Assembly (NCBI GenBank): GCA_964017155.1
Contig: OZ024854.1
Span: forward strand, 19,122,555 to 19,186,554
Direction of reading: 5' to 3'
DNA from: Oasisia sp. SBJ-2009
Taxonomy: Eukaryota; Annelida; Polychaeta; Sabellida; Siboglinidae
DNA: 64,000 nucleotides
How positions within the stretch are numbered: the first letter of the stretch is position 1; each line of letters opens with the position of its first letter. The position numbers and the translations under genes are program-made. Shown piece by piece: positions 1 through 14,149 of the stretch. Below the pieces are notes generated by a model, which had not been told where the DNA came from, ran no database searches, and saw only the letters and a list, made by a program, of their open reading frames with translations.

Positions 1-584
1 GTCGCCGGCGCTTATTCGCAGCTTTAAGAAGACACGAAGTGCACGAGTCCATCAATCATTCGGTCGGCACACTGACGACATGCCGCCTAATTAATACCAT
101 CGCAGGGATAACGCATCTGTCACACGCAAACTGCGCCCGACGCGCCCTCCTCTCGTCGCCGTCTTCCCACAAATGCCATCGACTTACAGACATGGGCCGC
201 TAGAGCTTACCGACATCGAGCGGATTGTCGGGCCGAGTGAGTTATGCATGAAGCTCCGTCGCCGTCAGGCCACGGCTCCCCGCCGCATTGGTCGGCGGCG
301 TAATCGCGTTAGACAGACGGACAAGACGGGCAATCGTCGCCGGTTCCATCTGCCCGCGTCACACGTACGTCGACCGACACCTGTAGCGGAAGTGTGACGT
401 CCGAAACTATTTCGTCGTGCCTCTTAGCTGCGTACGCTTCGGTAATAATGTTGTTGCTACGGCTTCCTCCTGTTAGAGCAATGCGCGTCAACAGTCGCTG
501 GCTTCTTCGTGGAGCCCGGTACGTCAGTTACTGAAAGCAACAACACTGGACGTCAACGGCTGTGTTTATTTATTTAGAATATAT

Positions 585-664
<80 letters not shown>

Positions 665-693
665 TTGTTTGTTTGTTTGTTTGTTTGTTTATT

Positions 694-737
<44 letters not shown>

Positions 738-3700
738 TGTTTCTTTGTTTATTTATTTATTATGATCAATGTTATTTCATCTATTGCGTCGTTTCACTTA
801 AGATACCATGTGCCTCAATCATACGTTATAGTCGCTATCATTGAAGTAGCGATCTGATCAGTTCGGTTTATTATATAAACACGCAATCTGTATCAATTAC
901 ATCTATTACTGTAAGCCTATGCCTATGTAGTTTAGTAGGTTGACTGCTAGCTGTACACCATCACTGATCGTCTACAGGGTACACGTATTACAGCCGATGA
1001 CATCATCTACATCACGACCATCCGATAATCTCAAATAGGAACCAAGCAGCGTGAACAACCATTCGTTCGATTATCTCACGTACAATCGATTATTTCGTGT
1101 ACGCCACGAACATCCGACGAGCTAATGTACGCCGGCTTAAGTAATGCGCTTGACGATAAATATTTCAGACGGGCGGCAGTCTTTAAAAGGCCATCAACTG
1201 ACGTTGCGCGTTTTCCGACGTTGGCGACTTAACGTTGTCATTGTCCGTAAGTTGTTCGACGACGTCGTCGCAACCGACCGACTAATGCGACCGGTCGACT
1301 TCTGGCTGGCTTTGCGGTCGCACATAGCTACTGAACACTTAACAGCCCGCGTCTGCAGAGACCGCGCTGCCGAATATGCACTTTGAGGGAAAAGCCTCCG
1401 TCTCAAAAGACTCATTACGACACTGCCGTATGACGCTCTCCCGTCAATGTCACACCAGGTGTGACCCGTTCGATCGACGACACAAAGCGAAAATCAATCT
1501 CATGAAAACTGCTGCGCCTCGCCGAAGCAGTCAAGTTGTGTCGTCGGCGTGGAATCCCACGGCTCAAACGAAACGGTTTGCGTAAATCGAGTGTGTCCTT
1601 TGCAATATCGTTTTGCGACACCTGCACGTGTGTATTGTAATGTCTTTTCCCCAAAATACAAAGCGACCAAGTGTAGGGTGCAATAGTAGAACACCCAACG
1701 GTCACATGGTAGGCTACACTTATTTGCATGGGATGCGACTACGTGAATAGTAATAAACCTTGTGAAAACAGTTTCGGATATGCTTCTTTTTTTTTTTAGC
1801 TAAGATGTAAGGAGCCACGGTCGAAAGCAGACCGCCGGTTTCCAGTCAGTATTTGTCGAAGTCCATCGCTTACTTAATCCCAACGAGTCTAGGTCAACGG
1901 TTTTGCCTATCCACAAAAATCAACACAAGCATCTCGTTAAATAGGGCCGACAAGTCAATACGTTGCGCACGGGTTCTTCGTCTTCATTTGTTGTGGCCTA
2001 AATTAGGTTCATGACCATCAGCGGGGTTGCATGACAAAAGGCGCACTGTCACTCCGATAATGTCACGGTCTAATCACACGCTGGTAAATATATCCTGTTA
2101 TTTAATCGCGTTTATATTTGGATCGCATCTCTACTGCTGGTGAATAGCTAGGACGTGTCGCTGTTTTATCTCACCGACGGGTGTTTACTGTGGGCGGTGT
2201 CTCAATTAGCACATAATTATCACTAGAACAAGTATCGCGTTGATATTCTGAATCTCACGCAACGAAATCAAACGAAGGTAAAGCATGGCAAACGCGATAT
2301 ATGTATATATACGTCATATGTGTACAGGGTATAAGTATGCAAGAGAAACAACTTCCAGAATTCTAGTTCTCGTAATTGTTTAACAACCACCTGTTAACTA
2401 TAACTAGACTGTATGAACTGTGTTTACAATGTTATTAACTCATTCCATAGTCAGAACATTTTCGCCAAACCGTCTGGCTGGCACTGAGGGTGGTTACTGC
2501 CAGGGCGTTTGTCGTCTTCTGTGTTTCGTTTACGTCCAAAATTGAGACAGGACTGACACTAACGTGATCTCCGAGTTACGGTGGACACACGGTCCCTAAC
2601 GTTGAGAGCCAGGTGTTTACACTGATCTGGATTTGAACTAACAGCGCCAGCAAACCAAACGGGTGTGCTAATCGCCACTTGTTTGATCTATTCTATACAG
2701 TGTATTTATATAAACCTCTTTTGTGAAAAGACATGTAGGTTTCTATTCTAACACATTGTTGTATTATGAAATAATGTTTTCTTACACACATTTATTGGGA
2801 GTAGGCATGCACAATAACAATTGGCACAAAAAGCAGCGGCCACCTGTCGGACCTAACCGGAACTCCGCCGTCTGGAGAATTCTCCGCTGCAGATGTCCAA
2901 GTTACTCGCGGTTATAAGTAGCATTGGTCATTGCTAATGACACGTGTTTAGAAGACTTTGTCTCGTGCCGACCCGTTGACCGCAGGGACTAACCAAGTAT
3001 TAAATATTTAGCAGGCGTCGGTCGATCGGAGGCTAACGATGACGTATGCGAACACTCCGACAAAGGTCAAAGGCGCAGACATGCCAATGCACATACTAAC
3101 ATACAATGTCAATGGCTGCGGCCCCCTCCGAAATAGTGTCGTCACTGTGACCTACTCTAGGGATCGGACGGCATTTGTAATTCACCGGCCGCCATTACAA
3201 CGTTTGCTTGGCGACAACGGGACATGTTTCCATAGCACTCGACTTCGACAAGATCTTAGCATCGCAGTCATTCATAATATGAAGGATAATCCCCGTGTGC
3301 GCAATATTAATCCCGGCTTGCATCAGTAATGTGTTATCCTCGGGGAAACGAGCACTTTCGTTTGGTCCGTCTACTCTATATAAAGCCATTGTTAACATAC
3401 ATAATTTTGTTGCGCCCCTTGTTCAGTTCAACCGTGTTTGTTTCGTTAATAAACTGTTATTTCCCAGGGGCCGGTTTCATAAAGCTGCGTAACATTACGA
3501 GCAATTATGCGGTCTAGTGGTCGCAGCTAACAGCGACTATTCATTGTAGCTTACAGCCAGTTTCACAAGGCCAATTTAGAATTCACGTAAAAAATCGACG
3601 TAGAATTGACCTAATTAGGTCGCGGTGGGGAATCCCTGTATGTGTGGTGTCTGTAGACACACTTATCCACTTTGGCTGCCACCTTTTCCGTTCGTATAGC

Positions 3701-4323
3701 AAATGTCAAGCTATGATGAATATAAAAGATATCCACTGTAATATTTAACAATAATAAGTTGCGAGTGGGCATGTCGAGAGCATCAACGAACTTGGGGAGC
3801 ATCACGTAAATATGTCAACTAACGTAAAGTTACGCCTACTAAATACATGGCGCAGCCTAAGTTCAACTATGGAGCAGACTCGTGAAACGTAACTACCGTA
3901 AGTTTACGACGTAGGCTTTCGACGAGTTATCGTCCGCTACGACGTCATAAGCAGGCTCTATCTTCAATACCTCGGACGCTGATAATGTAATATTTTGCAG
4001 ACGAGACAGTTGTGATTAATTATTGCAACAAGCATGCATGTGGATTATCGGATGGCAAGATTGATAGGACTGGCTGCATATGATAAGATAATTGCCAATC
4101 TAAAAGATAACTAAAAGAACAGATAACTATTATTAGTGAAATTGGTCTTACTTGAAAAAAATAGGCTTCTGGTTGTTATGTCATTGGATATCAAATGCAA
4201 CACAAGCAATGAAGTTCATCGCTGTAGCAATACGAACACATGACAAGCCGGATAGTGCATTGACGCAAGAAAGTATCAGACTGTCAATCGTCAGGGTCCC
4301 AGTCTAAATCGCACTGCTGTATA
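1..4323. other. No recognised gene
   Basis: Apart from the microsatellite at 588-760, only short ORFs without recognisable motifs. A ccggtttcataaagctgcgt stretch at about 3470 resembles ends of common invertebrate repeats. Confidence 0.5.
588..760. repeat. Compound microsatellite (AT)n (GTTT)n (TTTC)n
   Basis: Perfect TA tract to about 660, then GTTT units, then TTTC units. Confidence 0.97.
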
Positions 4324-5521
4324 GGGGAGACCGGTGCTAGTTGAAACACGGGTAAGTTGTAACACAGGGCTTGCAGACAAAATTGCTAATACAAATTAGT
4401 CAGCAAAGCGACAGTATATTCACCTATAAATGTGAGCATGTTACATGTAATATAATTTTAGAGAAAAAAGATAAGGCCTACTATTCTCGACTTTAAAAGT
4501 TAAGCGTATGTGTATCCATAATTCCTGTTTCTTCCACTGTGTCTGAATTTTATAGAAGTGGTTATGAGTAATTTTATAAATCTTACATAAACCAGTAAAC
4601 GGGAATTGAAGCTCGTTTTTGGTAATTGCGTGTTTTGTCAGCGAGATGGTGTCGGGGCAAGTTGTAACACTGCTATAACATGCCCCTATACGGTCTTTGT
4701 TTTCCTGGGTGACTTATAAAATGACCTTTAAATTCAAAATTGAGGGTAGCATCGGCCATAATGGTTTTCCTCATGTTACGAGCAGTAAAGATGCGCAGTT
4801 ATAGGAGCCTAACATTCAATAGCTATTTTCAATGTTTAGTTGGTCTGCTACAAATAGTAACTTGATGGGGACCTTGTTGAACATCCCTTCATATACTTAC
4901 ATACACCATTCTACACGCAGGGCACGAAACACGTTTTGAATGGGTGTTAAATCAGATCACGTTTATACATATGCGAGTGTTCGCTTGTGCAGTTAGAAGT
5001 TATACTCTACCGGTCATTGCAATTGAAATGGTTATGTTATTGCGTATTTTGGTAATTGAAACGATTTTATTAAATGCACTATTTAAAAGGTAACTTTCTG
5101 TACAAAATATACTTGTATGTTATGGTTTATATAATAAATGTCAAGTAATAAGCTACTTGAATAACCTACTTGCATAGCCTAAATTCTATATAGAGCGAGA
5201 CATTGTACCAATTGTGTATATTTCTATGTGAATTATTATTACAATTAGCACCAATGCTAAACGTGTTATAATGTTAATGTTATAATGTTATAATTTTCCC
5301 CGTAGGCTCGTAAAACTTGCGCCGTATCGGGGTAAATTGTAACACTTTGGGACACCTCATGCAATTCATTAATGAGCCGGACAATTAATTACGCCCTGTT
5401 TATCTGCGGGAGATATGTGGGGACCCTTTGACATAAAAAAAAAGTTCCGATCAGTTAAGAAACCCACCCACCCGCAATCTTGAAATGTGTTGTTTTTGTT
5501 GCAACTAGCCCCGGTCTCCCC
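4324..5521. mobile_element. Non-autonomous DNA transposon-like element with TIRs
   Basis: The left end starts GGGGAGACCGGTGCTAGTTG; the right end is its inverse with 22 of 24 positions matching. Length 1198 bp, no transposase ORF. The motif TTGTAACAC preceded by a G-rich stretch occurs three times inside (4351-4365, 4655-4670, 5329-5345). Target-site duplication is not clear (flanks ata and atgata). Confidence 0.6.
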
Positions 5522-7830
5522 ATGATACCATTTGGCCCCTTACAAAAGCACTATCTGCTGGATATATAATAAGAAAGTATCTGAATGTACATCAGAACAA
5601 CAGACCGGCAAATTGTGTGAAGACGTAGATAAATGCTAAACAAAGATTCGATTTATACACAGCAAATCAGTTCGTTGCTGCCAACGTCATATGCAAAAAA
5701 ACAATGCAATTAATACTCATTTTTGAGGACACGCAAGGCAAAAACAGAAGAAAACAGTACTGCAATAGTTTTGCTCCAGGGATGAAGTGAAACATTTGAA
5801 TTACTCCAACCAATTTATGATCTAGTCCCTTGCGGCGATACATAAGCGCATTCTGTTAAACAAAATTAGACCACACGTAGTACAACCCTTGGGACAGATC
5901 AGAATGCTTTCACGAACGGAAGATTTACCGCTTCGACGTGCTTGCGTTGCAGACATTAAAATCACGCAACAATTCATATCCAGTGTAGCTTTCAGAAAGA
6001 CCGGTAAAACATCCTTTGAGGAAAACTGGAGTGCGCGAATGCGAGAACAGCCATCTTTTATTCTACCGAAATAGACACAGAAGCCTTGTTCTGTCTTCAA
6101 ATGGTGATACCCAAGACTTCAGACATTTGGCCTTCAACAAGGCGACACATTACCTGTTTGTAATTATGCTGGATTATGCAATGAGACCGGTTGAAAGTGT
6201 TAAATCATTAGGATTACTACAAAGGTATTTATTCCAGTCTGGCAGCAACATCGCCGGGCTCTCGAATGCAGTCAACAAAGATACACTGCATGAAGTTGAC
6301 TCAGTATGCAAAGTAGTTCGTCTCCATAGCAATTCTGTCACAAAGGAGGAGTAAAAAAATTGTATCTTTGAAATCCATGTCCCTTAAAACATACATACGT
6401 GTACCATAACTATTGCTCTGCATGACGTATTTATTAAGATACGGGGATATTTAATTGGCAGCCATTTTTGAAAATGGCCGTATTCCACATAGTAGAATTT
6501 TAAAGCAATTGTGTATATATTATTTAAATCAACAATCAAACTTTCTTAAGTAGGAAATGTCTACGGGTGTATAGGGCAGAGCAAGGAGTAAACAGCGCAC
6601 GTTGCGTTTAACATGTCAACCCAGCTGTCCTTCAACGAAAGGAGGACACGTGTACACACAGAAAGACGTCGTGGTGGGGACGACGAGATTTATGAACCCT
6701 AGACGCAATGATGTCGTTGTAGAAGTGTTTAAAATATGTAATAGTTGTGGAAATGAGATTGTTAACTAATTGTGAAAGATATAAGATAATATTATGTTGT
6801 ATAAATTCTAACAGTGTGAATGCTTAAAACACAATTGACATATCTGGGCGGGTCACACATACACACAAAACGCTTACTCTCGATGGGACGAATGTTTCTT
6901 TGTACATTTTCCAACTGTGTATTTACATTGCACGGCAATATTCGACAAACAAACATTTGTAAGATTATTATTATTATTAACCCCATAATCATCAACAGCG
7001 TTAATGTGCATATACCAGTTCGACACTGTAGAAAGCTCCACCGATACGCTTGATCTTGCAAGTGGTTGGATTCAGCTGTCCAGTGTAGTCGGCATAGCCA
7101 AGTTGCATCGAGTCGGACAGGAATAAGTGGGATACATTGTCGTTCGTACCAGACGAGGAGAGAACCCCGGGGAATTTCCATCACCGTATAACAATAAAAA
7201 CGGCTTTATCCTGAGCTTAGCAAACCTACGACAAAAAACCTTTGGGCATATGGACCAACTTAGTCTCACGATTAGCTTTGTAGTGGGATTATCAAATCCC
7301 GGGGCAGGGCGAACAGTGCAAGTAAGTTGCTTCACCTTCTGGCATTTTGAAGAAGGACGTCCTTAAAAGGGTGGCTAGCTGCTCCTGTAAATAATCTTAG
7401 AGCTTGAAAATGGAAAACTTTTAAATTATGACAAGTCTAAAAAAAAAATACAACACATTTGAGTATTTACCATGTTAAGTGTGCGTGCGTGCGTGTTTAT
7501 CTTCGCAAATTAATGTTCCATCTTAAATTATTTATCAAAAGTAAGTCTTTGCAAAGTTGATTTGCATAATGTACAACACAAATATACACAAGACCTCCAT
7601 GAAGCGTTGCTTGACGCACACTATTTTTACATTACTAGGGCAGAATGTCATTTTCTAGCTTAACCAACGTTCCCACAAACTAAAACGCTTGAAGGCAGAA
7701 TTTCAACAAAATATCCCACAACTGATCCGAATGCTGCACGTATCCGGATTCCATTTTGATCGATTCACGGACCTTGTTGCTACGCTACGAGGTCCGTCTT
7801 ATTTTGGAACAAAGACGTCGTACCCAGGGG
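5522..7830. other. No recognised gene; one short protein-like stretch
   Basis: On the minus strand 7184-7010 reads WKFPGVLSSSG, then LFLSDSMQLGYADYTGQL, ending in LVYAH and a stop, which looks more protein-like than its surroundings. No homologue recognised and no acceptor seen before it. Confidence 0.35.
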
Positions 7831-7990
7831 GCCAAATGCAGTTTTTTGCTTAAAACAGACCTGGAATGCTGTAAAAGGTTTGACTCGAAAAATCATATCT
7901 ACACATGTCTAGGATCATAACCTAGGTGGACAACCTCGAAGAAAAGTTACTGGAAACATGGAATCAACACTTAAATAACGTGCCCCTATA
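7831..7990 (+). repeat. Dispersed repeat, inverted copy at 14.15-14.29 kb
   Basis: Shares cctggaatgctgtaaaaggt, aaatcatat, cctaggtggacaacct and agttactggaaacatg with the reverse complement of 14150-14293. Confidence 0.7.
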
Positions 7991-8486
7991 AGCAAAAGGT
8001 GGTTTTCGCGCTCATCATCAAATATGACATTCACGCATTCCCTTATTACTATGGTGTCGTTCCTATTATCTATTTATACACCAGGTACATTAGTGTCATA
8101 TATGAAGTCAAACTTCAGCTAAATAAAATGTTATTGACATGACCAGATATTAAATATTGGTTCAAAACACAATGCATTTCTATAGTATATTTTTGAATGT
8201 AATTAACATATTTCTTTGTAAACATTATTTGCATGTGTTCCATTTGTACATTAGTTTCTTCTGTGTATTTGCTATTTAGGAAACACAATATATTAGAATA
8301 CGCAACTACTGAACGGAAATGCAGGTGATTTCCTTCTCCTACCCCCAAAAACAGAACCGTCAAGTAAAAATAAGAAATTCGTTGTGCGTACATTTAATAA
8401 CTGTTTTAACTAAATCTTAATATATGAAGTACACTGCTTTTATACAACATTCATGTATGAGTAACTTGTATGAATATATTTCCAGA

Positions 8487-9287
8487 TTAACAGTCCATAC
8501 TGACAATAGTTTTCTCATTAGGCCTAGGTGAATTTAGCTGACATTGCAGAGTGTCATAGCTGATTCCTGTACCAAGCCTGTTATTCAGTGTGGTCAATAC
8601 TTTTCTCCGTGTCTGGTTGTACACATGGTATGCAGTGGCAATACCCAGAGGGGTAGCTGTTCCTGAAACATGTTGTATGAGTTGCTGGGACACTATAAGA
8701 TTTGTTTGGGGTTGGTTCATCAACTAGTATGAATCCTGAGCTGTGAGCCTCTTCTTCCCGCTGTCATAATCGTGTTTTCTTGCAGAGAAGCACTTTTCAG
8801 CAGCAGCTAATGATACCTCAGTTTTCTGTTCACGTTTTCTCTCTCTCTCTCTCTGTCTCTCTCTCTCTCTCCTGCACACATCAATTCTGTTCACGTCTTC
8901 TCTCTCTCTCCTGCACATATCAATATCTGTTCACGTCTTTTGTCTCTCTCTCCCCCACATATCAATGTCTGTTCACGTCTACCCACCTCTCACTCTCTCT
9001 CTCTCGCTCTCTACCTCTGTCTCTCTCTCCTGCACATATCAACATCTGTTCACGTCTTCTCTCTCTCTCTCTCTCTCTCTCACCCACATATCAATGTCTG
9101 TTCACGTCTCCCCACCTCTCACTCTCTCTCTCTCTCTCTCTCTCTCTCCTGCACATACCAACATCTGTTCACGTCTTCTCTCTGTCTCTCTCTCTCACCC
9201 ACATATCAATGTATGTTCAAATCTCCCCACCTCTCACTCTCTCTCCCTCTGTCTCTCTCTCCTGCACATATCAACATCTGTTCACGT

Positions 9288-9335
<48 letters not shown>

Positions 9336-9682
9336 ACATATCAATGTCTGTTCACGTCTCCCCACCTCTCACTCTCTCTCTCTCTCTCTCGGTCTCTCTC
9401 TCCTGCACATACCAACATCTGTTCACGTCTTCTCTCTGTCTCTCTCTCTCACCCACATATCAATGTATGTTCAAATCTCCCCACCTCTCTCTCTCTCTCT
9501 CTCTCTCCCTCTGTCTCTATATCTCCTCCACATATCAACATCTGTTCACGTCTTCTCTCTCTCATGCTCATATTAACATCTGTTCTCAGTATTTTGGCTG
9601 CACGTTGCAGAGTGTGCTGCTTTTCGTCTACATTATAGACTGGCTCCACAATTCTGAGCATGTCAAGAGCATCACCTAGGGG
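8487..9682 (-). pseudogene. Decayed minus-strand reading frame split by a CT-rich array
   Basis: Protein-like fragments on the minus strand: 9682-9565 reads PLGDALDMLRIVEPVYNV then HTLQRAAKILRTDVNMS; after the array, 8835-8727 reads TEVSLAAAEKCFSARKHDY and KKRLTAQDSY, then an in-frame TAG; 8723-8487 continues with VSGTATPLGIATAYHVYNQT, VLTTLNNRLG and ISYDTLQ to a stop. The fragments look like pieces of one protein. The style resembles multi-copy uncharacterised proteins of marine invertebrates, possibly transposon-derived, but I do not recognise the family. The in-frame stop and the 700-bp repeat make an intact product unlikely unless the repeat is an intron. Confidence 0.4.
8832..9560. repeat. 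Dimeric CT-rich minisatellite
   Basis: Alternating modules: cctgcacatatcaacatctg plus ttcacgtctt, and cccacatatcaatgtctg plus ttcacgtctcc, each joined by (CT)n tracts of varying length, about five double units. The module resembles the flanking protein-like sequence (minus strand GAGAACAGATGTTAATATG). Confidence 0.9.
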
Positions 9683-11989
9683 TACAGATGATGTGCAAAT
9701 GAACCCAGAACCGCAACTTTGGTTAAGAAAAAGAAATGCGCTTGACGAACCTTTGTTGCAATTTCCATTTCAATGTTATTAACCAGTTTGTATCTACAGT
9801 TTTTACCCCTAGTTCCAGGAGAATGGTTCTGTACTGATCTCTTACTGACTTTATAAGAAAGCTACGCTTTTCTTCAGAGTGTATAACTCTTTTCATTTAG
9901 GTACACATTCCTACATGTTGCGTGCACTTCGGGGACTTGCTTTCCAACCACGTTTCCACAGCTGAATAGTTATGTAGCCTACGAAAAGTGTCATCCTGCC
10001 TAGCTGTCATTGCACCATTATGTTTAGGAGCCGTAATATCTACATTAAACAGTTCTTTGTTCGTTCTTCCTTGGCATATGATATGCAGTTATCTTCTCAT
10101 CTTTTCTGTGCGTGTAGTAATGACACACTTTCCCAAATACTCGCTTCCTAGAGAGGCTATTCATTTTGTCTCACCTGTCTGCATCACAAACCCTGTAGGT
10201 AAAAAAAAACATACAAATACGAAAATAAATCTATGTCGTCATATTTAATGCGTAGTGTATGTATATTATACTTGATAGCTTCTCTGTGCAGGGGCATGTT
10301 CATATTGTATCAATATTAACTCCAAACACTAGTTTTCAATTTGTATTGCTCTCTTACAATAATAAAATATTGCAAGTTATTTAGAATGTTGATTTCTTGA
10401 ACAAAGTTCCTGCGAATTTTTTTTTATTGTTTTATTGTATTACAAAATTGGCCGCAATCACATAATAAGGATTACTAATAATATAATATCCCAAGTTAAT
10501 GCGGCAAATATTCCATAGCATAGGATCTTATTTTATTTGTTTGTTTACATTGAATGCATACTTCCATCATTCCACATAATCCCAGGCATATTTACATTAT
10601 AAAATTATTCCGGATTAGCTCACATTAGAAACCAATAAGCCTAATCGACTTTCATACGACACATAAGCTCTACTATGACTGTCGTTATTGGTATAAGCAA
10701 TGTAAGTATCACGCTCGAAAACGAGGGTAGAGGCAGGAAGTAAATTTTGTCCGTGTTGAAAGACAGGACTTTGGTTTGTTTTTGGTTGTAATAATCGGAC
10801 TGTCCACAAATTGTGTTTGTAGTTATATGTTCTGAAGGATAATTACAAGCAGAAGCAGTGTAATGTTTTGCCGGTAAGAATAATCACGGAAATCATGCAT
10901 TTTAATATATTATTATGGTGATTGTTATAGCATCGGCCGCCAGTACTTGTGTTTGGCGATCTTGATAAGAAATGAAGAATGCCATCTTTCGCGCAGTACA
11001 ACCTGTTTTGAGGCAAATATGTATATGTGCTATGATTATGTTCATTTAGATAACTTGTCATATATAAGTGTTTATCAAACTGTTGCGAAACTAAAACGCA
11101 TAGCAACGAAAATCCTGTAAAAGCCACTTACGGCCAAAATTCGTTACTACTATTTGCGCTACATAAATCGTTATATATTTGTCTGTGAGTGTAGTAAACT
11201 CAAAATTAAATTGGACAATTAAGATAAGAAAAGTATAACACAATATATTTATCACCTGAGTTTCGTGATGGAACAGAATCCGAGCTATAGACTAGTCTAT
11301 CATCTATATTTTATCAGCCTTGGCCTTTACGTAAATCTGCCATCCGAGCGGTATTACTGACATCCAGCCATATAACAAAACTGCTAAAACGATTACCATA
11401 ACATATAATTACTAACAAAACCTCCCCAATCGCAGTAGTTTATTGTTATCAGTTGGAAACTACAACTGTCATCCATCGTTATAATATAATTCTTGTGTCC
11501 TGTCCCCAATCAGCTCCAGTCGCGCGTAGTCTCACCATGTATCGTGACACACTTAGTTACAGTTTACGTTTTTGGCGTCCGTAGCAACCCACGGCTACAA
11601 CCAGAGAAGATCTAACAGAGAAGGGTCACTTCGGCAGTTCCATTTTGAATTTTGAGACAGTAGCGCCTCTAGCGGACGAATGTGCCGTGTAGCAGACGGC
11701 CAGATGAAACTGCAGTACAAATTATATGTTCAATTATTCATACGTTATTGAAATTGCACTTGAAGCACTTCATAAACACTGAAGCACGTAAGCTTGCAAT
11801 AGTGCATGTAGCAACATCTTTTCTCACTATCCAGACACTAGATAGGCCAATTAGTAATTTGTTTACATCATATTACAGCGTGTTATTTACTTGCTTGCAC
11901 ACGTGTGACTGACGTTGGCCGGTATCATGCACCCTCCCCAGCCCCCCCCCCCCCCCATTTCCTATACCCACATCAGCACTTGTTTGGGT
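9683..11989. other. No recognised gene
   Basis: Minus-strand phrases near 9.84-9.73 kb (ELGVKTVDTNWLITLKWKL) may extend the decayed frame at 8.5-9.7 kb. The remainder shows nothing recognisable; a poly-C run lies at 11942-11956. Confidence 0.4.
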
Positions 11990-12357
11990 TTTTATATTGT
12001 TGTTTGTTTTTAATGATAATATGTATATATATGTATATATATATATATATAATATATATTTTAATATATATCACATAATATATAATTATATATATATATA
12101 TATATAATATATTTACATATATTAAATGGTAATGATAATTTGCATATATAAGATTATTGATATATATATATATATTTAATATATATATTATTTAATATAT
12201 GTGTATATAATAATTATATACTTAGTATGTATATATTATATATATATATATATACATAAATATATATAGTTTATAATTATTGTATAAACATATATATATA
12301 TATATATTACATATTAAATATATATTAAATAATATTAAATAATATTAAATAATATTA

Positions 12358-12403
<46 letters not shown>

Positions 12404-12642
12404 CATTATTATTTATAATATGTATATTATATATTAAATGATTAAATTATGTATTTTATATATGGAAAAACAATAATTATATACTTATATATAGATATAA
12501 TAATATATATATATAATTATATATATATAATAATTTTACATATTTTAAATGGTAATGATAATTTACATATATATATTATTGATATATATTTAATATACAT
12601 AATATATTATTAAATATGTGTATTATATACTTATTATGTATG

Positions 12643-12689
<47 letters not shown>

Positions 12690-13330
12690 GATATATATAT
12701 ACATAGATATATATATATTGTAATTTTATATATGCAAAAACACAATAATTATATAGTTATATATAGATATAATATATATATATATAATATATATATAATT
12801 ATATATATATAATATATTTACATATTTTAAATGATAATTTACATATATATATTATTGATATATATTTAATATATATAATATATTATTAAATATATGTGTA
12901 TATAATAATTATATACTTATTATGTATGTATTATATATATATACATATATATATATTACATTATCATTATTATTTATAATATGTATATTACATATTAAAT
13001 GATTAAATTATATATATTGTATATTATATATATATATATACATATATCTTCCAAAAACACAATAATTATATACCTATATATATATATATATATTTAAGTA
13101 TATAGTTATTGTGTTTTTGCAATATATAAAATACATAATTTAATATATAATATTATACATATTAAAAATAATAATGATAATATAATATATATTATTTAGT
13201 ATTATTTAATATGTAATATATATCAATTTTAATATACATGCATACATTATATATATATATATATAATTATGTATATATATGCAATTATGTATGTATATAT
13301 ATATATATATTGTATACATGTATATTCAAA
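11990..13330. repeat. AT-only low-complexity domain with about 300-bp higher-order repeats
   Basis: Mainly TA and TAA words. A block containing aatggtaatgataatttaca and ttattaaatatgtg recurs at about 12.12, 12.54 and 12.83 kb. Near 13.05-13.12 kb the motif aaaaacacaataattatata is inverted. No coding content. Confidence 0.85.
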
Positions 13331-13513
13331 TTCTTACATATTAGAAAAATAATCAAACAGTGTTCATGGCTAATGATTACTGATAGTTTTACTCGCAATA
13401 ACATAATATCGGTTTGAGCATTTTAACAACACATTTGTATTTAATGATGATTATTTCCTGGTAGTATAAAATAATAAAAAGTTCATAACTATGTGCTCTT
13501 ATCTTCAACTTAC

Positions 13514-13587
13514 TCTTTGCACCCGTAGGTCGCGCAAAATGAGCCGGTTGATCGACTTTTCGATGTACTTGGCGGTGGTGTTGCCAT
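13514..13587 (-). CDS. Possible first exon of a THAP-like zinc-finger gene
   Basis: ATG at 13587 opens 24 codons, MATPPPSTSKSRST then GSFCATYGCK, ending at a consensus donor GA|gtaagt. The C-x-x-x-C motif just before a donor looks like the start of a THAP (C2CH) domain, but the rest (FP...W...CxxH) was not found downstream on the minus strand in this window. It lies in a locally GC-rich stretch with AAAATGGCGGC, a YY1-like motif, just upstream. Could also be an unrelated short ORF. Confidence 0.3.
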
Positions 13588-14149
13588 TGTCTAATATGTC
13601 GAGCAAATGATGCGGCACATTCGTCCGCTTGGGACGCTGCGCTCCACGCGCTAAAATGGCGGCCCATTATAAATTGCGAAGTTACCCTTCTCTATTAGAT
13701 CTTCTCTGCTACAACGGCGCGCACACAAACCGTTTAGGTCACAAATATCCTATAATATACAACATTTTAAACACTGTATGCCTGGAATTATGTGGAATTG
13801 CTGCGTGAATATATAGATGTATTATATGTAAACAAAATATAAATGTAATACTAAGAGCGAAATCGATTGAACTCGAAACTTGAAAGGTGGGCCCGAATTT
13901 GTTGGCGAATATAATTGTCGAAACGTCCGAATGTTTTGAATCACGAACTTGCAACACATAATTATACATTTACTGGCCAGAACATAGGTCTTATACGCCA
14001 AGTTTATATAGTTAATATTATTTTAAGCATCTATATACTGCTGAAATAACTTTTGGGAACGAACCTGTTCATTAATTACTCAAAAAATGGCAAAATATCT
14101 ATCGGAAGGCATTACAACGCAAGTTCGATTTTGAGTTTGGGTGGCTGCC

